Part shown: positions 33,877-44,847 of the stretch, piece after piece
Layout of the letters: every line of letters starts with the position of its first letter
How positions within the stretch are numbered: position 1 is the first letter of the stretch
From: an uncultured Methylopila sp.
GTDB lineage: Bacteria; Pseudomonadota; Alphaproteobacteria; Rhizobiales; Methylopilaceae
Direction: 5' to 3'
Length of the DNA: 52,760 nucleotides
Assembly (NCBI GenBank): GCA_902168115.1
Contig: CABHPB010000007.1
Coordinates: forward strand, 1 to 52,760
Made by a program: the position numbers and the translations under genes
Notes under the pieces: generated by a model
What the model saw: only the letters and a program-made list of their open reading frames with translations
Databases searched by the model: none
Told to the model about the DNA's origin: nothing

Positions 33877-34002
33877 AGTGCGTGCTTCGAGACGCCCGCC
33901 GGTGGCGGGTTCCTCAGCATGAGGGACCTTGGCGCCAAACAGAAACCTTCCTCATGCTGAGGAGCCGTCCGGGAGGACGGCGTCTCGAAGCACGCAGTTC
34001 GC
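33877..34002. repeat. Bipartite palindromic repeat, copy 2
   Basis: Inverted arms 33877-33926 and 33950-34002 around a 23-bp spacer, with the same outer (TGCGTGCTTCGAGAC) and inner (CCTCAGCATGAGG) blocks as copy 1. The middle of each arm is a hairpin with changed bases but kept pairing: GCCGTCC/GGACGGC here, GCCC-GCC/GGC-GGGT in the other arm. It fills the gap between the acetoacetate-CoA ligase stop and the DCC start. Confidence 0.85.
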
Positions 34003-34030
34003 TCCCGCAACCGACGCCCCTTCTGACGCC

Positions 34031-35995
<1,965 letters not shown>

Positions 35996-36111
35996 GGGGC
36001 TCAGATCTCCGGGCAGGCGTTCGATCGCAGGAGGACGACTTTTTATAAGCCGCGCTGAAACAGTTCGAAACGTTCGTTTGTCCGTTTCGTTGCGGTGCGG
36101 TATAAGGCGCC

Positions 36112-37854
36112 ATGCCCATGAAGCATAAGGCGCTTCGATTGGCTGCCTGGCTTGTCGCCGGAGCGGCCCTTTGCGCCAGCGCAGTCATCGTGACCGATAT
36201 TGTGCGCACGCCGCGCGAGGGCGCCGGCGAACGCCTCGTCGCGTCGCTCGCGGACGCGACGGGCCTCAGGATCGAGACCAACGGCCCGGGCGAGATCGTT
36301 CTCTTCCCGACGCCGCATGTCCGCGTACCCGGCGTCAGCTTGGCCGACGGCGACGACGCGCCCTTCGCCGCCGCGCGCGAACTGACCGGCTCATTGAAGA
36401 TCGGCGCGCTGCTGCGCGGACGGATCGAGCTCGGCGAGATCACGCTGGCGCAAGCGGACGTCGCGCTCGATCGCGCCCCGCTCGCCGACGCGCTCGCGGG
36501 GCTTCGACGCTCCGGCGGGGGAGGCGCGCCGCTCGAAATCCGTCTGACCGACGCGAGGCTGACGGTCGCCGGCCGCACCATCGACCGCGTGCAGGCGGGC
36601 CTGGCGCAGACGCGTCAGGGCGGCCCGCTCTCCGTCTCGGGCTTCGGCCGCTATTCCGGCCAGCCCGTCGAGGCCAGCGTCCAGCTCACCGATCCCCCGG
36701 CCTTCGGGCGCGGCGATCGCGCGCCGTTCCGCGCCCGCATCGAGGGCGCCGGCGCGCGACTGATGTTCGACGGCGAGGCGCTCGACGAGAACGGGCCGCG
36801 GCTGATCGGCGAGCTCAGCGCACGCGCCACCTCGCTCGGCGACACGCTCGCCTGGCTCGGCTTTTCGCGCCCGACCGTCACCGGGCCACGCTTCAGCCTC
36901 TCGCTCGCCGGCCGCGGAACGCTCGACGCGGAGGGCCTGTCGGTCGCCAACGCCGAGCTCGACCTGTCCGGCGACAGCTTCATGGGCGCAGGCCGCCTCA
37001 CCTTGACCTCCGACGGCCGGCCGAGCGTCGAGGCGACCGTCGACGCCGGCGCGCTCGACGTGCGTCCCTACGCGGCCGTGCTCGCGCCCCAGATCCTGCA
37101 GGAGGGCGGCTGGAGCACGGCGGCCATCGACCTCGCAGGCCTCAAGGGCTGGACGCTCGACCTGCGGCTGTCCGCCGAATCCGTGCGCTTCGGCCGCCTG
37201 CTGCTCGGCCAGACGGCCGCGACGGTGGCGGTCGGCCGGGGCGGCCTCGACCTCTCGATCGGCGAGGCGGAAGCCTATGGCGGCACGCTCGGCGGGCGCC
37301 TGTCGCTCGAGCCTGATACGCGCGGCGTGAAGATGAGCCTCGAGGGCGGCGTCACCGACATCGCCTTCGACGAGGCGCTAGCCGCGATCATGAAGCATCC
37401 GCAGATGTCCGGAACCCTCACCGGCGAACTCGCGGTCGCCGGCGCCGGCGGCTCGGTCGCGGACTTCGTCGCGGACCTGTCGGGCAAGGCGTCGGGCAAG
37501 CTCGTCGACGGCGCGCTGGAGAAGATCGGGCGCAGCCGCACCCTCGCTCTCGCGGGCCTCGGGCGTCGCATGGACGTCTCGACCGCCGACGCCGCCTTCC
37601 GGATCGAGAAGGGAATCGCGCGCACGAGCGACATCTCCATCGTCGGCGAGGACGCGCGCTTTGCTCTCGCGGGCGCCGCCTCGCTGGTCGATCGCGACGT
37701 CAGGTTGAAGGGCGTGGTGCAGCCGTCGGCCGGCGGATGGGCCGTTCCGGTCACGCTCGAAGGCCCGCTGTCCTCGCCGAAGCTCAGGCCGGACCTTGGC
37801 GACCACGCGCCGCGCGGCGAGGCCCGCCGCGACACGACGCCCGCCGAGCACTGA
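36112..37854 (+). CDS. AsmA-like envelope protein
   Basis: A 580-residue protein with an N-terminal membrane anchor (about 8-30) and a long repetitive beta-rich region, the AsmA layout. The N-terminal AsmA block has [21 protein letters not shown], and the C-terminal part has [20 protein letters not shown] and the late [11 protein letters not shown]-like block at about 500. AsmA-type proteins are linked to lipid transport or outer-membrane assembly in the periplasm. A TATAAG-like element lies close to the start (36102-36107) but too near to be an ordinary -10. Convergent with the PLP decarboxylase gene. Confidence 0.83.
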   Translation: MPMKHKALRLAAWLVAGAALCASAVIVTDIVRTPREGAGERLVASLADATGLRIETNGPGEIVLFPTPHVRVPGVSLADGDDAPFAAARELTGSLKIGALLRGRIELGEITLAQADVALDRAPLADALAGLRRSGGGGAPLEIRLTDARLTVAGRTIDRVQAGLAQTRQGGPLSVSGFGRYSGQPVEASVQLTDPPAFGRGDRAPFRARIEGAGARLMFDGEALDENGPRLIGELSARATSLGDTLAWLGFSRPTVTGPRFSLSLAGRGTLDAEGLSVANAELDLSGDSFMGAGRLTLTSDGRPSVEATVDAGALDVRPYAAVLAPQILQEGGWSTAAIDLAGLKGWTLDLRLSAESVRFGRLLLGQTAATVAVGRGGLDLSIGEAEAYGGTLGGRLSLEPDTRGVKMSLEGGVTDIAFDEALAAIMKHPQMSGTLTGELAVAGAGGSVADFVADLSGKASGKLVDGALEKIGRSRTLALAGLGRRMDVSTADAAFRIEKGIARTSDISIVGEDARFALAGAASLVDRDVRLKGVVQPSAGGWAVPVTLEGPLSSPKLRPDLGDHAPRGEARRDTTPAEH

Positions 37855-37863
37855 TCGCTCCGG

Positions 37864-39288
37864 TCAACGGTCCGCGAGTTCGCGCGCCAGCGCGTCGAGC
37901 CGCGCCACAGTCTCTTCCATGTCCGTCGCCGTCGCGTCGGGATGGATCGCGCACATTCTCAGGCAGAGCCGCCCCCCGATCCGGGTCGTGCCCACCACCG
38001 CGAAGCCGTCCTCCATCAGCCGGCGGGCCGCGACGGCGTTGACGGCGTCCGCCATCTCGTCGGACAGGCCGTCCGGCGCATAGCGGAACACGAGGATCGC
38101 AAGCTGGGCCGGCGAGACGACGCGCCAGCCGGGCGTCGTGCGGACCGCGCGTTCGGCGGCCTCGGCGAGCGCCACACCGTGCGCGACGGCCCGGCCGACG
38201 CCCGCCCGCCCCATGACCTGCAGCGTCAGCCATAGGCGCGCCGCGCGGTCGGGGCGGGTCAGTTCGGGCCCGAGATCCCAGAAGTTCGGCTGGGCGCCCT
38301 CGGCCGCCCCGTCTCGAAGATAGTCGGAGGTCAGGGCGAAGCTGCCCGGAAGCAGGCTCGCGTCGCGCGCCAGCAGGACGCCGCAGCCATAGGTCTGGAA
38401 CAGCCATTTGTGCGCGTCCCAGCTCAGGCTGTCGGCCCGTTCGATCCCCGCGAGAGCCGACCGGTGCGCCGGCGACAGGGCGATGGACGCCCCGTAGGCG
38501 CCGTCGACGTGGAGCCACAGACCCTCGCGTCCGCAGATATCGGCGATCTCCGGCAGGGGATCGATCGCGCCGGTGTTCGTCGTGCCGGCGCTCGCGACCA
38601 CCGCGAAGGGTGTTGCTCCGCCCGCGCGGTCTTCCGCGACGGCGCGTGCCAGCGCGGCGGGATCCATCCGCAGGGCCTCGTCGGTCGCGACCGTCCGGAT
38701 CTGGCCGTCGAAAACGCCGATCACCCGCAACGCCTTGGCGACGGAGGCGTGGGTCTCGCGCGTCAGATAGACGACGCCGCGCGGGCGCTCCTCGCGCGTC
38801 AGCCGCTGGTCGCGGGCGAGGCAGAGCCCGGCTAGGTTCGCCATCGAGCCGCCCGAGACGAACAGCCCGCCCGCCCCTTCGCCGTAGCCGACCGCGTCGC
38901 ACAGGAAGCGGACCAGCCCGCGCTCGATCGCGGTCGCGCCCTCGGACTGGAGTTCGGAGCCGGCATGGCGGTTGTGGATCGAGGCGGCGAGATCGCCGAG
39001 CCAGGACAGCGGCGAGGCCGGGCTCGGAATGAAGGCGAAGAAGCGCCGGTGGCCGGTGTCCATGCCGTAGGCCATGGCGTCCGAAAGCAGCGCCTCGAGG
39101 GCCGTTTCGAGCGGACGTCCCTGGTCGGGAACGGCGCCGAGCCGGGAGAGCGCATCAGTGGACGCGCGTCGGAAAGCTGGGGCGTCGCCGCCGCGCGTCG
39201 CGTGCTCGCGCGCCCGGTCGGCCAGCCGCCGCAGGGCCGCGTCGAACTCTTCGGCCGTGAAGCCGCCGATCCGCGCAAAATCGTCCAC
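37864..39288 (-). CDS. Group II pyridoxal-phosphate-dependent decarboxylase
   Basis: A 474-residue PLP decarboxylase of the aromatic amino acid/glutamate/diaminobutyrate superfamily. His180 (TRETHASV) stacks on PLP, Asp262 (HVDGAYG) binds the ring nitrogen and Lys294 (SWDAHKWLF) forms the Schiff base. GSELQSEGATAIER is the substrate-entry block. The substrate cannot be read from the sequence; tyrosine, tryptophan, aspartate or diamino acids are all possible. It begins with GTG and lies 13 bp downstream of the CorC/CNNM gene on the same strand. The siderophore operon nearby would need a diamine, which this family can make. Confidence 0.85.
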   Translation of the reverse strand: MDDFARIGGFTAEEFDAALRRLADRAREHATRGGDAPAFRRASTDALSRLGAVPDQGRPLETALEALLSDAMAYGMDTGHRRFFAFIPSPASPLSWLGDLAASIHNRHAGSELQSEGATAIERGLVRFLCDAVGYGEGAGGLFVSGGSMANLAGLCLARDQRLTREERPRGVVYLTRETHASVAKALRVIGVFDGQIRTVATDEALRMDPAALARAVAEDRAGGATPFAVVASAGTTNTGAIDPLPEIADICGREGLWLHVDGAYGASIALSPAHRSALAGIERADSLSWDAHKWLFQTYGCGVLLARDASLLPGSFALTSDYLRDGAAEGAQPNFWDLGPELTRPDRAARLWLTLQVMGRAGVGRAVAHGVALAEAAERAVRTTPGWRVVSPAQLAILVFRYAPDGLSDEMADAVNAVAARRLMEDGFAVVGTTRIGGRLCLRMCAIHPDATATDMEETVARLDALARELADR

Positions 39289-39301
39289 GGCGATCGGCCG
39301 G

Positions 39302-40642
39302 TCAGGCGCCTGCGCCGGCCGGCGCCGAGCCCGCCTCGCCCGGCCCCGCGGCGCGGGCGCGGAACATCAGCTTGTCCACGCGCGGGCCGTCCATGTCGAT
39401 CACCTCGACGATCCAGCCGCCGACGTCGATCGTGTCGCCTTCGTTGGGAATGCGGCCGAGCTCGGAGATGACGAGGCCGGCGGCGGTGTGGAATTCGCCC
39501 TGCGTGCTGTCGGGGATGCGGAACGCGAAAGTCTCGGTGACGGCGTCGAGCGAGGCGCGGCCGTCGACCATGTAGGAGCCGTCCTCGCGGCGGCGGATGT
39601 CCTGATCCTCCGCGGTCTCGTGCTCCTCCGGCAGCGCGCCGGCGATGGCGCCGAGAACGTCGTGCGAGGTGACGATACCCTCGAAGCCGCCGAACTCGTC
39701 GACGACGAAGGCGGTGGAGGAGGGCTGCGACTTGAACAGCTCGAGCAGCGACAGCGCAGAGGCGCCCTCGGGCACGTAGAGCGGGTCCTTGACCTCGGCG
39801 GCGACGTCGAAGGTTCCGCCGGCGAGCAGCTTCGCCAGCACGTCCTTCTTGTGCAGGATGCCGACAGGGTCGTCGACCGAGCCTTCCTTGCCCACGACGA
39901 TCCGCGAGAACGGGCTTTCCGCGAGCTCCGTCTTGATGGTCTCGAGATCGTCGGTCGCGTCGACCCAGAACACTTCTCGGCGCGGCGTCATGATCGAGCG
40001 GACGGGACGATCGGCGAGGCCGAGCACGCCCTCGATCATCCGCTTCTCGACCGGCTCGATGGAGCCCGCGGCGACGCCTTCGGCGATGACGCTGCGGACC
40101 TCCTCCTCGGTGACGTTCGAGCCGTCCTGCTCCTTCACCCGCAGCAGCTTCAGGATGAGCGCCGAGGACACGTTGAGCACGACGACGAAGGGCCGGCCGA
40201 GCGCCGCGACGAAGGAGAGCGGGCCGGAGACGAAGGCCGCGATCGGCTCGGGGTTCGCGAGCGCGACCCGCTTCGGCACGAGCTCGCCGAGGATCAGCGA
40301 CAGGTAGCCGATGCCGAACACCACGACCGCGGACGCCACCGGTCCCGCATAGCGGTCGAGCGAGGTGGCTTCGCGCAGGAACTCGGCGAACGGGTCGGCG
40401 AGCGCGCTCTCGCCGACGACGCCGGTCAGGATCGCGATCAGGGTGATGCCGATCTGGACCGAGGACAGGAAGCTCGACGGATCGTCCGACAGCCGGATCG
40501 CACGCTCGGCGCCCTTGTCGCCGCCGTCCGCCATCATCCTCAGGCGCGGCCTGCGTGCCGAGACGATCGCGAGCTCCGACAGAGCGAAGAAGCCGTTCAA
40601 AAGCACGAGGCCCAGAACGACGGCGATGTCGAAGATCGGCAT
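39302..40642 (-). CDS. CorC/CNNM-type hemolysin family membrane protein
   Basis: A 446-residue protein: an N-terminal CNNM transmembrane domain (about 1-190, starting LGLVLLNGFFALSELAIVSARRPRL with the ILGELVPKRVAL motif), a CBS pair (about 205-335, marked by IMTPRREVFWVD and AFVVDEFGGFEGIVT), and a C-terminal CorC/HlyC domain (about 350-435). The family is implicated in magnesium or other cation efflux and resistance. It is unrelated to pore-forming hemolysins in spite of the name. The start at MPIFDIAVVLG is standard. Confidence 0.9.
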   Translation of the reverse strand: MPIFDIAVVLGLVLLNGFFALSELAIVSARRPRLRMMADGGDKGAERAIRLSDDPSSFLSSVQIGITLIAILTGVVGESALADPFAEFLREATSLDRYAGPVASAVVVFGIGYLSLILGELVPKRVALANPEPIAAFVSGPLSFVAALGRPFVVVLNVSSALILKLLRVKEQDGSNVTEEEVRSVIAEGVAAGSIEPVEKRMIEGVLGLADRPVRSIMTPRREVFWVDATDDLETIKTELAESPFSRIVVGKEGSVDDPVGILHKKDVLAKLLAGGTFDVAAEVKDPLYVPEGASALSLLELFKSQPSSTAFVVDEFGGFEGIVTSHDVLGAIAGALPEEHETAEDQDIRRREDGSYMVDGRASLDAVTETFAFRIPDSTQGEFHTAAGLVISELGRIPNEGDTIDVGGWIVEVIDMDGPRVDKLMFRARAAGPGEAGSAPAGAGA

Positions 40643-40818
40643 GAAGGGTCCGGAGAGGGGACGGGCGCGTCAGGCCCGAGTTCCAGTCAGTATAGGGCGA
40701 ACAGCGCCGGCGTGATAGGCGGCGCTGCCTGCGCTTACGGCGCGCAGGGCCCGAAACGTCCCTCGACCGTTCGGCGGGCGGCGACGACGCCCTTCTCGAG
40801 CTGCCTGCGCGCTCTAGC

Positions 40819-40842
40819 TTAACGCTTTGTAAATGTAAGCGT
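40819..40842. promoter_or_regulatory. Inverted repeat and CtrA-like half site before hisE
   Basis: A perfect 6-bp inverted repeat ACGCTT/AAGCGT with 9-bp spacer (40822-40842) lies 36 bp before hisE. It overlaps TTAA-N7-TAAA (40819-40833), one base off the CtrA consensus. The patch is AT-rich and probably includes the hisE promoter. Which regulator binds is unknown. Confidence 0.35.
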
Positions 40843-40878
40843 CACGCAATGGACGGGTTAACGGGGTATTGCTGCCCG

Positions 40879-41268
40879 ATGACCGATTCGATCGCCAGAT
40901 TGTATCAGGCCGTTCTCGACGCCAGCGACGAGAACCCGGCGCTCTCGCGCACCGCCCGGCTGAAGAGCGAGGGCGTCAACAAGATGGCGAAGAAGGTGGT
41001 CGAGGAGGCCGCCGAAGTCGCGATCGAGGCCGTCGCCGGCGCCCGTGAATCGCTGATCCGCGAAAGCGCGGACCTCCTCTACAATCTCGTCGTCCTGTGG
41101 TCGGCCGCGGACGTCAAGCCCCAGGACGTCTACGACGAGATGGACCGGCGCGAACGGCTCTACGGCATCGCGCAGAAGCTGCCGAAGAGCGAGCAGGCGG
41201 CGTTCGCCCAGGCCGGGCGCGGGCCGAAGAAGCTCGCGTCCCTCGCGCCGGCGCGCCCCGGCAAGTAG
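40879..41268 (+). CDS. hisE: Phosphoribosyl-ATP pyrophosphatase
   Basis: A 129-residue MazG-like enzyme for the second step of histidine biosynthesis. KSEGVNKMAKKVVEEAAEV and ESADLLYNLVVLWSA hold the metal-binding Glu and Asp residues. The C-terminal 30 residues are an alphaproteobacterial extension. In many alphaproteobacteria hisE ends the hisBHAFE cluster; here it stands alone between a CorC-type gene and an MFS gene, with its own AT-rich upstream region. The ATG at 40879 gives MTDSIARLYQ; an earlier ATG at 40849 has no support. One base separates its stop from the convergent MFS gene. Confidence 0.93.
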   Translation: MTDSIARLYQAVLDASDENPALSRTARLKSEGVNKMAKKVVEEAAEVAIEAVAGARESLIRESADLLYNLVVLWSAADVKPQDVYDEMDRRERLYGIAQKLPKSEQAAFAQAGRGPKKLASLAPARPGK

Positions 41269-41269
41269 C

Positions 41270-42469
41270 TCAGCTCCGTCCCGCCCGCGCCGTCGCGGTC
41301 GCGAGGAAGAGGCCGAGCGTCAGCACGCCGAAGACAGCGACCGTCACGGGCAGCGCGAGCACGCCGCCCGGCCCCAGCGTGCGGCCGAGCGCGACGCCGA
41401 CGATCGCGCCGAAGGTCATCTGCGCGAACCCGACCAGCGAGGACGCCGCGCCCGCCCTTTCCGGGAAGGGCTGGAGCGCGGAGGCCATCGCCTGCGGCAT
41501 CACGAGGCCGACCCCGAAAAGGTAGAACATCATCGGCACGACCACGGCGGCGGGCGTCTTCGGACCGAGCGTGACGAGGGCGAGCATCAGCAGCCCGCCG
41601 AAGGCGACTGCCGCGCAGCCGACGCCGATCGCGCCGTCGAGGCCTCGCAGGCGCACGAGCGGTCCGGCCGCGAGCGTTCCGCCGATGAAGCCGATCACCC
41701 CGATCGAGAAGGCCGCGCCATAGGCCACGACGCTCAGTCCGTAGATCGTCTGCAGGATGAAAGACGAGGTCGAGATGTAGGCGAAGAGGCCGGCGAAGGC
41801 GATCGCGGTCAGGCCGAGATAGCTCAGGAACCCCTTGTGCCGCAGCAGCACGCCGTAGCTCGCGAGCACGGCGCGGGGGCTCGCCGCGCCGGCCATCTTG
41901 ACCCGCAGCGTCTCCGGCAGCGCGGCCGCGACGATCAACATCTCGAGGCCGAGCAGGAGCGTCAGCACGACGAAGGTCGCGCGCCAGGAGAACAGGCTCT
42001 CGAGCAGACCGCCGAGCAGCGGCGCGACGGCCGGGATGAGCCCGAGGATGGTCGCCATACGCGCCAGCTCGCGCGCCGCGCGCGGACCGGAATAGAGATC
42101 GCGCACGATCGAGCGGGCGAGCACCACCGGCCCTGCCCCTCCGAGCGCCTGGATGAAGCGCGCGACGATCAGCGTCTCGATCGTCGGCGCGGCCGCGCAG
42201 AGCGCCGAGCCGAAGGTGAACAGGCCAAGGCTCGCCAGCAGCACGGGCTTCCGCCCCTTGGCGTCCGACAGCGGCCCGTAGAGCACCTGCCCCAGCGCGA
42301 AGCCGACGAGGAAGGCGGACAGGGTCAGCTGCCCCTCGGCCGGCTGCGCCTGCAGCGCCGCCGTCAGGTGCGGCAGCGACGGCAGATACATGTCGATCGC
42401 GAGCGGGCCGACGGCGGTCAGCACCGCGAGCACGGCGGTCAAAGCGAGCGTGTCTGGCCGAAGGCGCAT
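41270..42469 (-). CDS. Bcr/CflA family MFS drug or siderophore exporter
   Basis: A 399-residue transporter with 12 predicted membrane segments. The first helix AVLAVLTAVGPLAIDMYLPS and the MFS motif GPLSDAKGRKPVLL between helices 2 and 3 identify the Bcr/CflA group, proton-driven exporters of drugs and small metabolites. The ATG at 42469 (MRLRPDTLAL) is chosen over an upstream open frame. It is divergent from the siderophore operon across a 414-bp spacer, so siderophore export is a reasonable guess; plain drug resistance is the alternative. Confidence 0.87.
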   Translation of the reverse strand: MRLRPDTLALTAVLAVLTAVGPLAIDMYLPSLPHLTAALQAQPAEGQLTLSAFLVGFALGQVLYGPLSDAKGRKPVLLASLGLFTFGSALCAAAPTIETLIVARFIQALGGAGPVVLARSIVRDLYSGPRAARELARMATILGLIPAVAPLLGGLLESLFSWRATFVVLTLLLGLEMLIVAAALPETLRVKMAGAASPRAVLASYGVLLRHKGFLSYLGLTAIAFAGLFAYISTSSFILQTIYGLSVVAYGAAFSIGVIGFIGGTLAAGPLVRLRGLDGAIGVGCAAVAFGGLLMLALVTLGPKTPAAVVVPMMFYLFGVGLVMPQAMASALQPFPERAGAASSLVGFAQMTFGAIVGVALGRTLGPGGVLALPVTVAVFGVLTLGLFLATATARAGRS

Positions 42470-42883
42470 GGCGGAAGAATGCGTGATGGAAACCGGATGG
42501 CGGTAGACCCGCGCTCCAGCCGATTTAGCGCGTTCAGTCCGGATTGGGACCTCCGCCGCCGCCAGCAAGACGCCCTCAGGCGATACTCAGACTTAAGAAA
42601 GCGAAATCTGGAATCGTTCTCCAGACATCATGAAATCGTTTTTCCTGCAGGCGCGAAGGCCTCAAATCTTCTTTTTGTTCTGATTTGAATCTGGTCACGT
42701 TTTTCGCCCGACCAGTTGCCATAGACTCGGAAGCCATACGTAGTTCCGCGTATTCCACGCATCGATCGCGCCCAATTTGGAGCGCCGGTCGCAGCCGGGG
42801 ACGTCACGCCGACGGGGACGGCACGGCGCGCCACGATGGCGGCCCGCCTCGCGTCCGGATACGGCGAAGAGGGAACGATCCGC
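42470..42883. promoter_or_regulatory. Divergent control region, MFS gene / siderophore operon
   Basis: A 414-bp non-coding spacer, the longest in the window. Positions 42586-42720 are clearly AT-richer than the surroundings and probably hold the promoters for both directions. It contains an Irr-box-like palindrome (42607-42623). No convincing -35/-10 pair was found by eye and no reading frame here looks real. GAGGGA 11 bp before 42884 serves as ribosome-binding site. Confidence 0.55.
42607..42623. promoter_or_regulatory. Irr-box (ICE)-like palindrome
   Basis: TCTGGAATCGTTCTCCA matches the iron control element TTTAGAA-N3-TTCTAAA at 10 of 14 fixed positions, including the whole GAA-N3-TTC core. 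A 6-bp perfect inverted repeat TCTGGA/TCCAGA overlaps it (42607-42625). Irr is the iron/haem regulator of Hyphomicrobiales. The location before an iron-siderophore operon supports the idea, but the match is imperfect. Confidence 0.4.
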
Positions 42884-44254
42884 ATGAACGCGATGGCTCC
42901 GCAGCGCGGCAGATCCGAGAGGATCTATGACTTTATCGGTGTTGGCGTCGGCCCGTTCAATCTCGGCCTCGCCTGCCTGACGGCGCCGATCGCCGAACTG
43001 GACGGCCTGTTCCTCGACCGCAACGAGCAGTTCGACTGGCATCCCGGCATGATGCTGGAGGACGCGACGCTCCAGACGCCCTTCATGGGCGACCTCGTCA
43101 CGCTCGCCGACCCGACCAACCCGTTCTCGTTCCTGAACTACGTAAAATCCCAGGGGCGAATCTACGCCTTCTATATTCGTGAAGATTTTTTCCTGATGAG
43201 AAAAGAGTTCAACGAGTATTGCCGCTGGGCCGCCGACCAGCTGCCGAACGTCCAGTTCGGCCAGGCGGTCGACCAGATCGAGTACGACGCGGCCGGTCGC
43301 GTCTATCGGGTCGCGACGCGCTGCGTGCGCACCGGCGCGGTCGAGGAGAAGCTCGCCCGGCGCCTCGTGCTGGGCGTCGGCTCGGTGCCCTCGATGCCGG
43401 CGTGCTGCCGCCCGCACGCCGAGCACATGACGCACAGCTCGCAATATCTCGCGCGCAAGGACGAGCTCACGAAGAAGCGGGCGATCACCGTCGTCGGCAG
43501 CGGGCAAAGCGCGGCGGAGATCTTCTACGATCTCCTCAACGGCATCGACGCGCATGGCTACCGGCTGGACTGGGTCACCCGCTCGCCGCGCTTTTTCCCG
43601 CTCGAGCTCACCAAGCTCACGCTCGAGATGACCTCGCCGGACTACGCCGACTATTTCCACCGCCTGCCCGCGCCCAAGCGCGACCGCCTCATCTCGGCGC
43701 AGAAGAACCTCTACAAGGGCGTCAATTCGAGCCTGATCAACGACATCTACGACGCGCTCTACACCAAGAGCCTGTCAGGTCCGATCGACGTCGCCCTGCA
43801 CACCAACGCGGAGCTGAGGGACTGCGCGCGCGATCCCGCGACCGGCGCCTTCACGCTGTCGCTGCGCCAGCTCGAGCAGGACGTCGACTTCCGCATCGAC
43901 ACCGACGCGGTGGTGCTCGGCACCGGCTACACCTACCGCATCCCGGCCTTCCTCAAGCCGATCCGCGACCGCATCCGCTGGGACGAGAGCGGCCGCTACG
44001 CGGTGCGCCGCAACTATTCGGTCGACGTCGAGGGCGGCGGGATCTTCGTCCAGAACGCGGAGCTCCACACCCATGGCTTCGTGGCGCCGGACCTCGGCAT
44101 GGCGGCCTATCGCAACGCCTGGATCATCCGCGAGATGCTCGGCCGCGAGGTCTATCCGATCGAAAAGCGCGTCGCCTTCCAGACCTTTTCGGCGCCGCGC
44201 GAGGGGGCCCGGCCGAAGCGCGAGCACGCCGCCGCCGGGGAGCGCCGCGCATGA
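42884..44254 (+). CDS. DesB/AlcA-type lysine/ornithine (diamine) N-monooxygenase
   Basis: A 456-residue flavin N-hydroxylase, first step of hydroxamate siderophore synthesis. The FAD motif GVGVGPFNLG is at 19-28, the block LQTPFMGDLVTLADPTNPFS at about 63-82, the NADPH motif VVGSGQSAAE at 203-212, and the late VLGTGYTYRIP. Similarity is closest to DesB, AlcA and PubA, which hydroxylate cadaverine or putrescine, and less to IucD. The ATG at 42884 gives MNAMAPQRG; the frame is open to 42836. The stop overlaps the next gene as ATGA. Confidence 0.92.
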   Translation: MNAMAPQRGRSERIYDFIGVGVGPFNLGLACLTAPIAELDGLFLDRNEQFDWHPGMMLEDATLQTPFMGDLVTLADPTNPFSFLNYVKSQGRIYAFYIREDFFLMRKEFNEYCRWAADQLPNVQFGQAVDQIEYDAAGRVYRVATRCVRTGAVEEKLARRLVLGVGSVPSMPACCRPHAEHMTHSSQYLARKDELTKKRAITVVGSGQSAAEIFYDLLNGIDAHGYRLDWVTRSPRFFPLELTKLTLEMTSPDYADYFHRLPAPKRDRLISAQKNLYKGVNSSLINDIYDALYTKSLSGPIDVALHTNAELRDCARDPATGAFTLSLRQLEQDVDFRIDTDAVVLGTGYTYRIPAFLKPIRDRIRWDESGRYAVRRNYSVDVEGGGIFVQNAELHTHGFVAPDLGMAAYRNAWIIREMLGREVYPIEKRVAFQTFSAPREGARPKREHAAAGERRA

Positions 44255-44847
44255 GCGAGGTTCTGGAACGGGTCCGCCCCGCCGCCTTCGAGCGCGTCGA
44301 TCTCGCGCTCGGCCGCTTCACGATGCGCCCGCTCGAGGTCGGCCGCGACGGCGCGATGATCGTCGACTGGGTGAAGCGCCCCTACGCCCGCTACTGGAAC
44401 ATGGGCCAGAAGAGCAAGGCCGAGATCCTCGACTTTTACGAGGGCCTGATGGCCTCGCCGCACGCCACCGCGATGATCGGCGAGCGCGCAGGCGCGCCCG
44501 CCTTCCTGACCGAGCTCTATGATCCGGCGCACGACCAGGTCGGCGAGCACTACGACCCGCTGCCCGGCGACCGCGGCATGCATGTGCTCGTCGCGCCTGC
44601 CGAGCGGCCGGTTCCCGGGTTCACGCTCGCCGTGATGCGCACGATCATGGCCTGCGTCTTCGCCGACCCCGGAGCACGCCGCGTCGTCGTGGAGCCGGAC
44701 ATTCGCAACGAGAAGATCCACGCCCTGAACCTCGCCGTCGGCTTCGTCTACGACCGGCCGCTGTCGTTCCGGGAAAAGACCGCGCATCTCGCCTTCTGCA
44801 CGCGCGCCCAGTTTCTCGCCTCGCTGCCCGACGGAGGCCGCCAGTGA
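44251..44847 (+). CDS. DesC/AlcB-type siderophore acyltransferase (GNAT)
   Basis: A 198-residue GNAT-fold enzyme that acylates the hydroxylamine made by the upstream monooxygenase. ARYWNMGQKSKAEILDFYEG, FLTELYDPAHDQVGEHY and VVVEPDIRNEKIHALNLAVG are the conserved blocks of the IucB/RhbD/AlcB group. Its short length matches DesC and AlcB (about 200) rather than IucB (about 315), pointing to succinyl transfer onto N-hydroxy-diamine. It overlaps both neighbours by 4 bp (ATGA and GTGA). Confidence 0.9.
   Translation: MSEVLERVRPAAFERVDLALGRFTMRPLEVGRDGAMIVDWVKRPYARYWNMGQKSKAEILDFYEGLMASPHATAMIGERAGAPAFLTELYDPAHDQVGEHYDPLPGDRGMHVLVAPAERPVPGFTLAVMRTIMACVFADPGARRVVVEPDIRNEKIHALNLAVGFVYDRPLSFREKTAHLAFCTRAQFLASLPDGGRQ

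Noticed and set aside
42680-42697. TGA-N11-TCA as a RirA iron-responsive operator
   Set aside because: The IRO consensus needs nine bases between TGA and TCA; here there are eleven.
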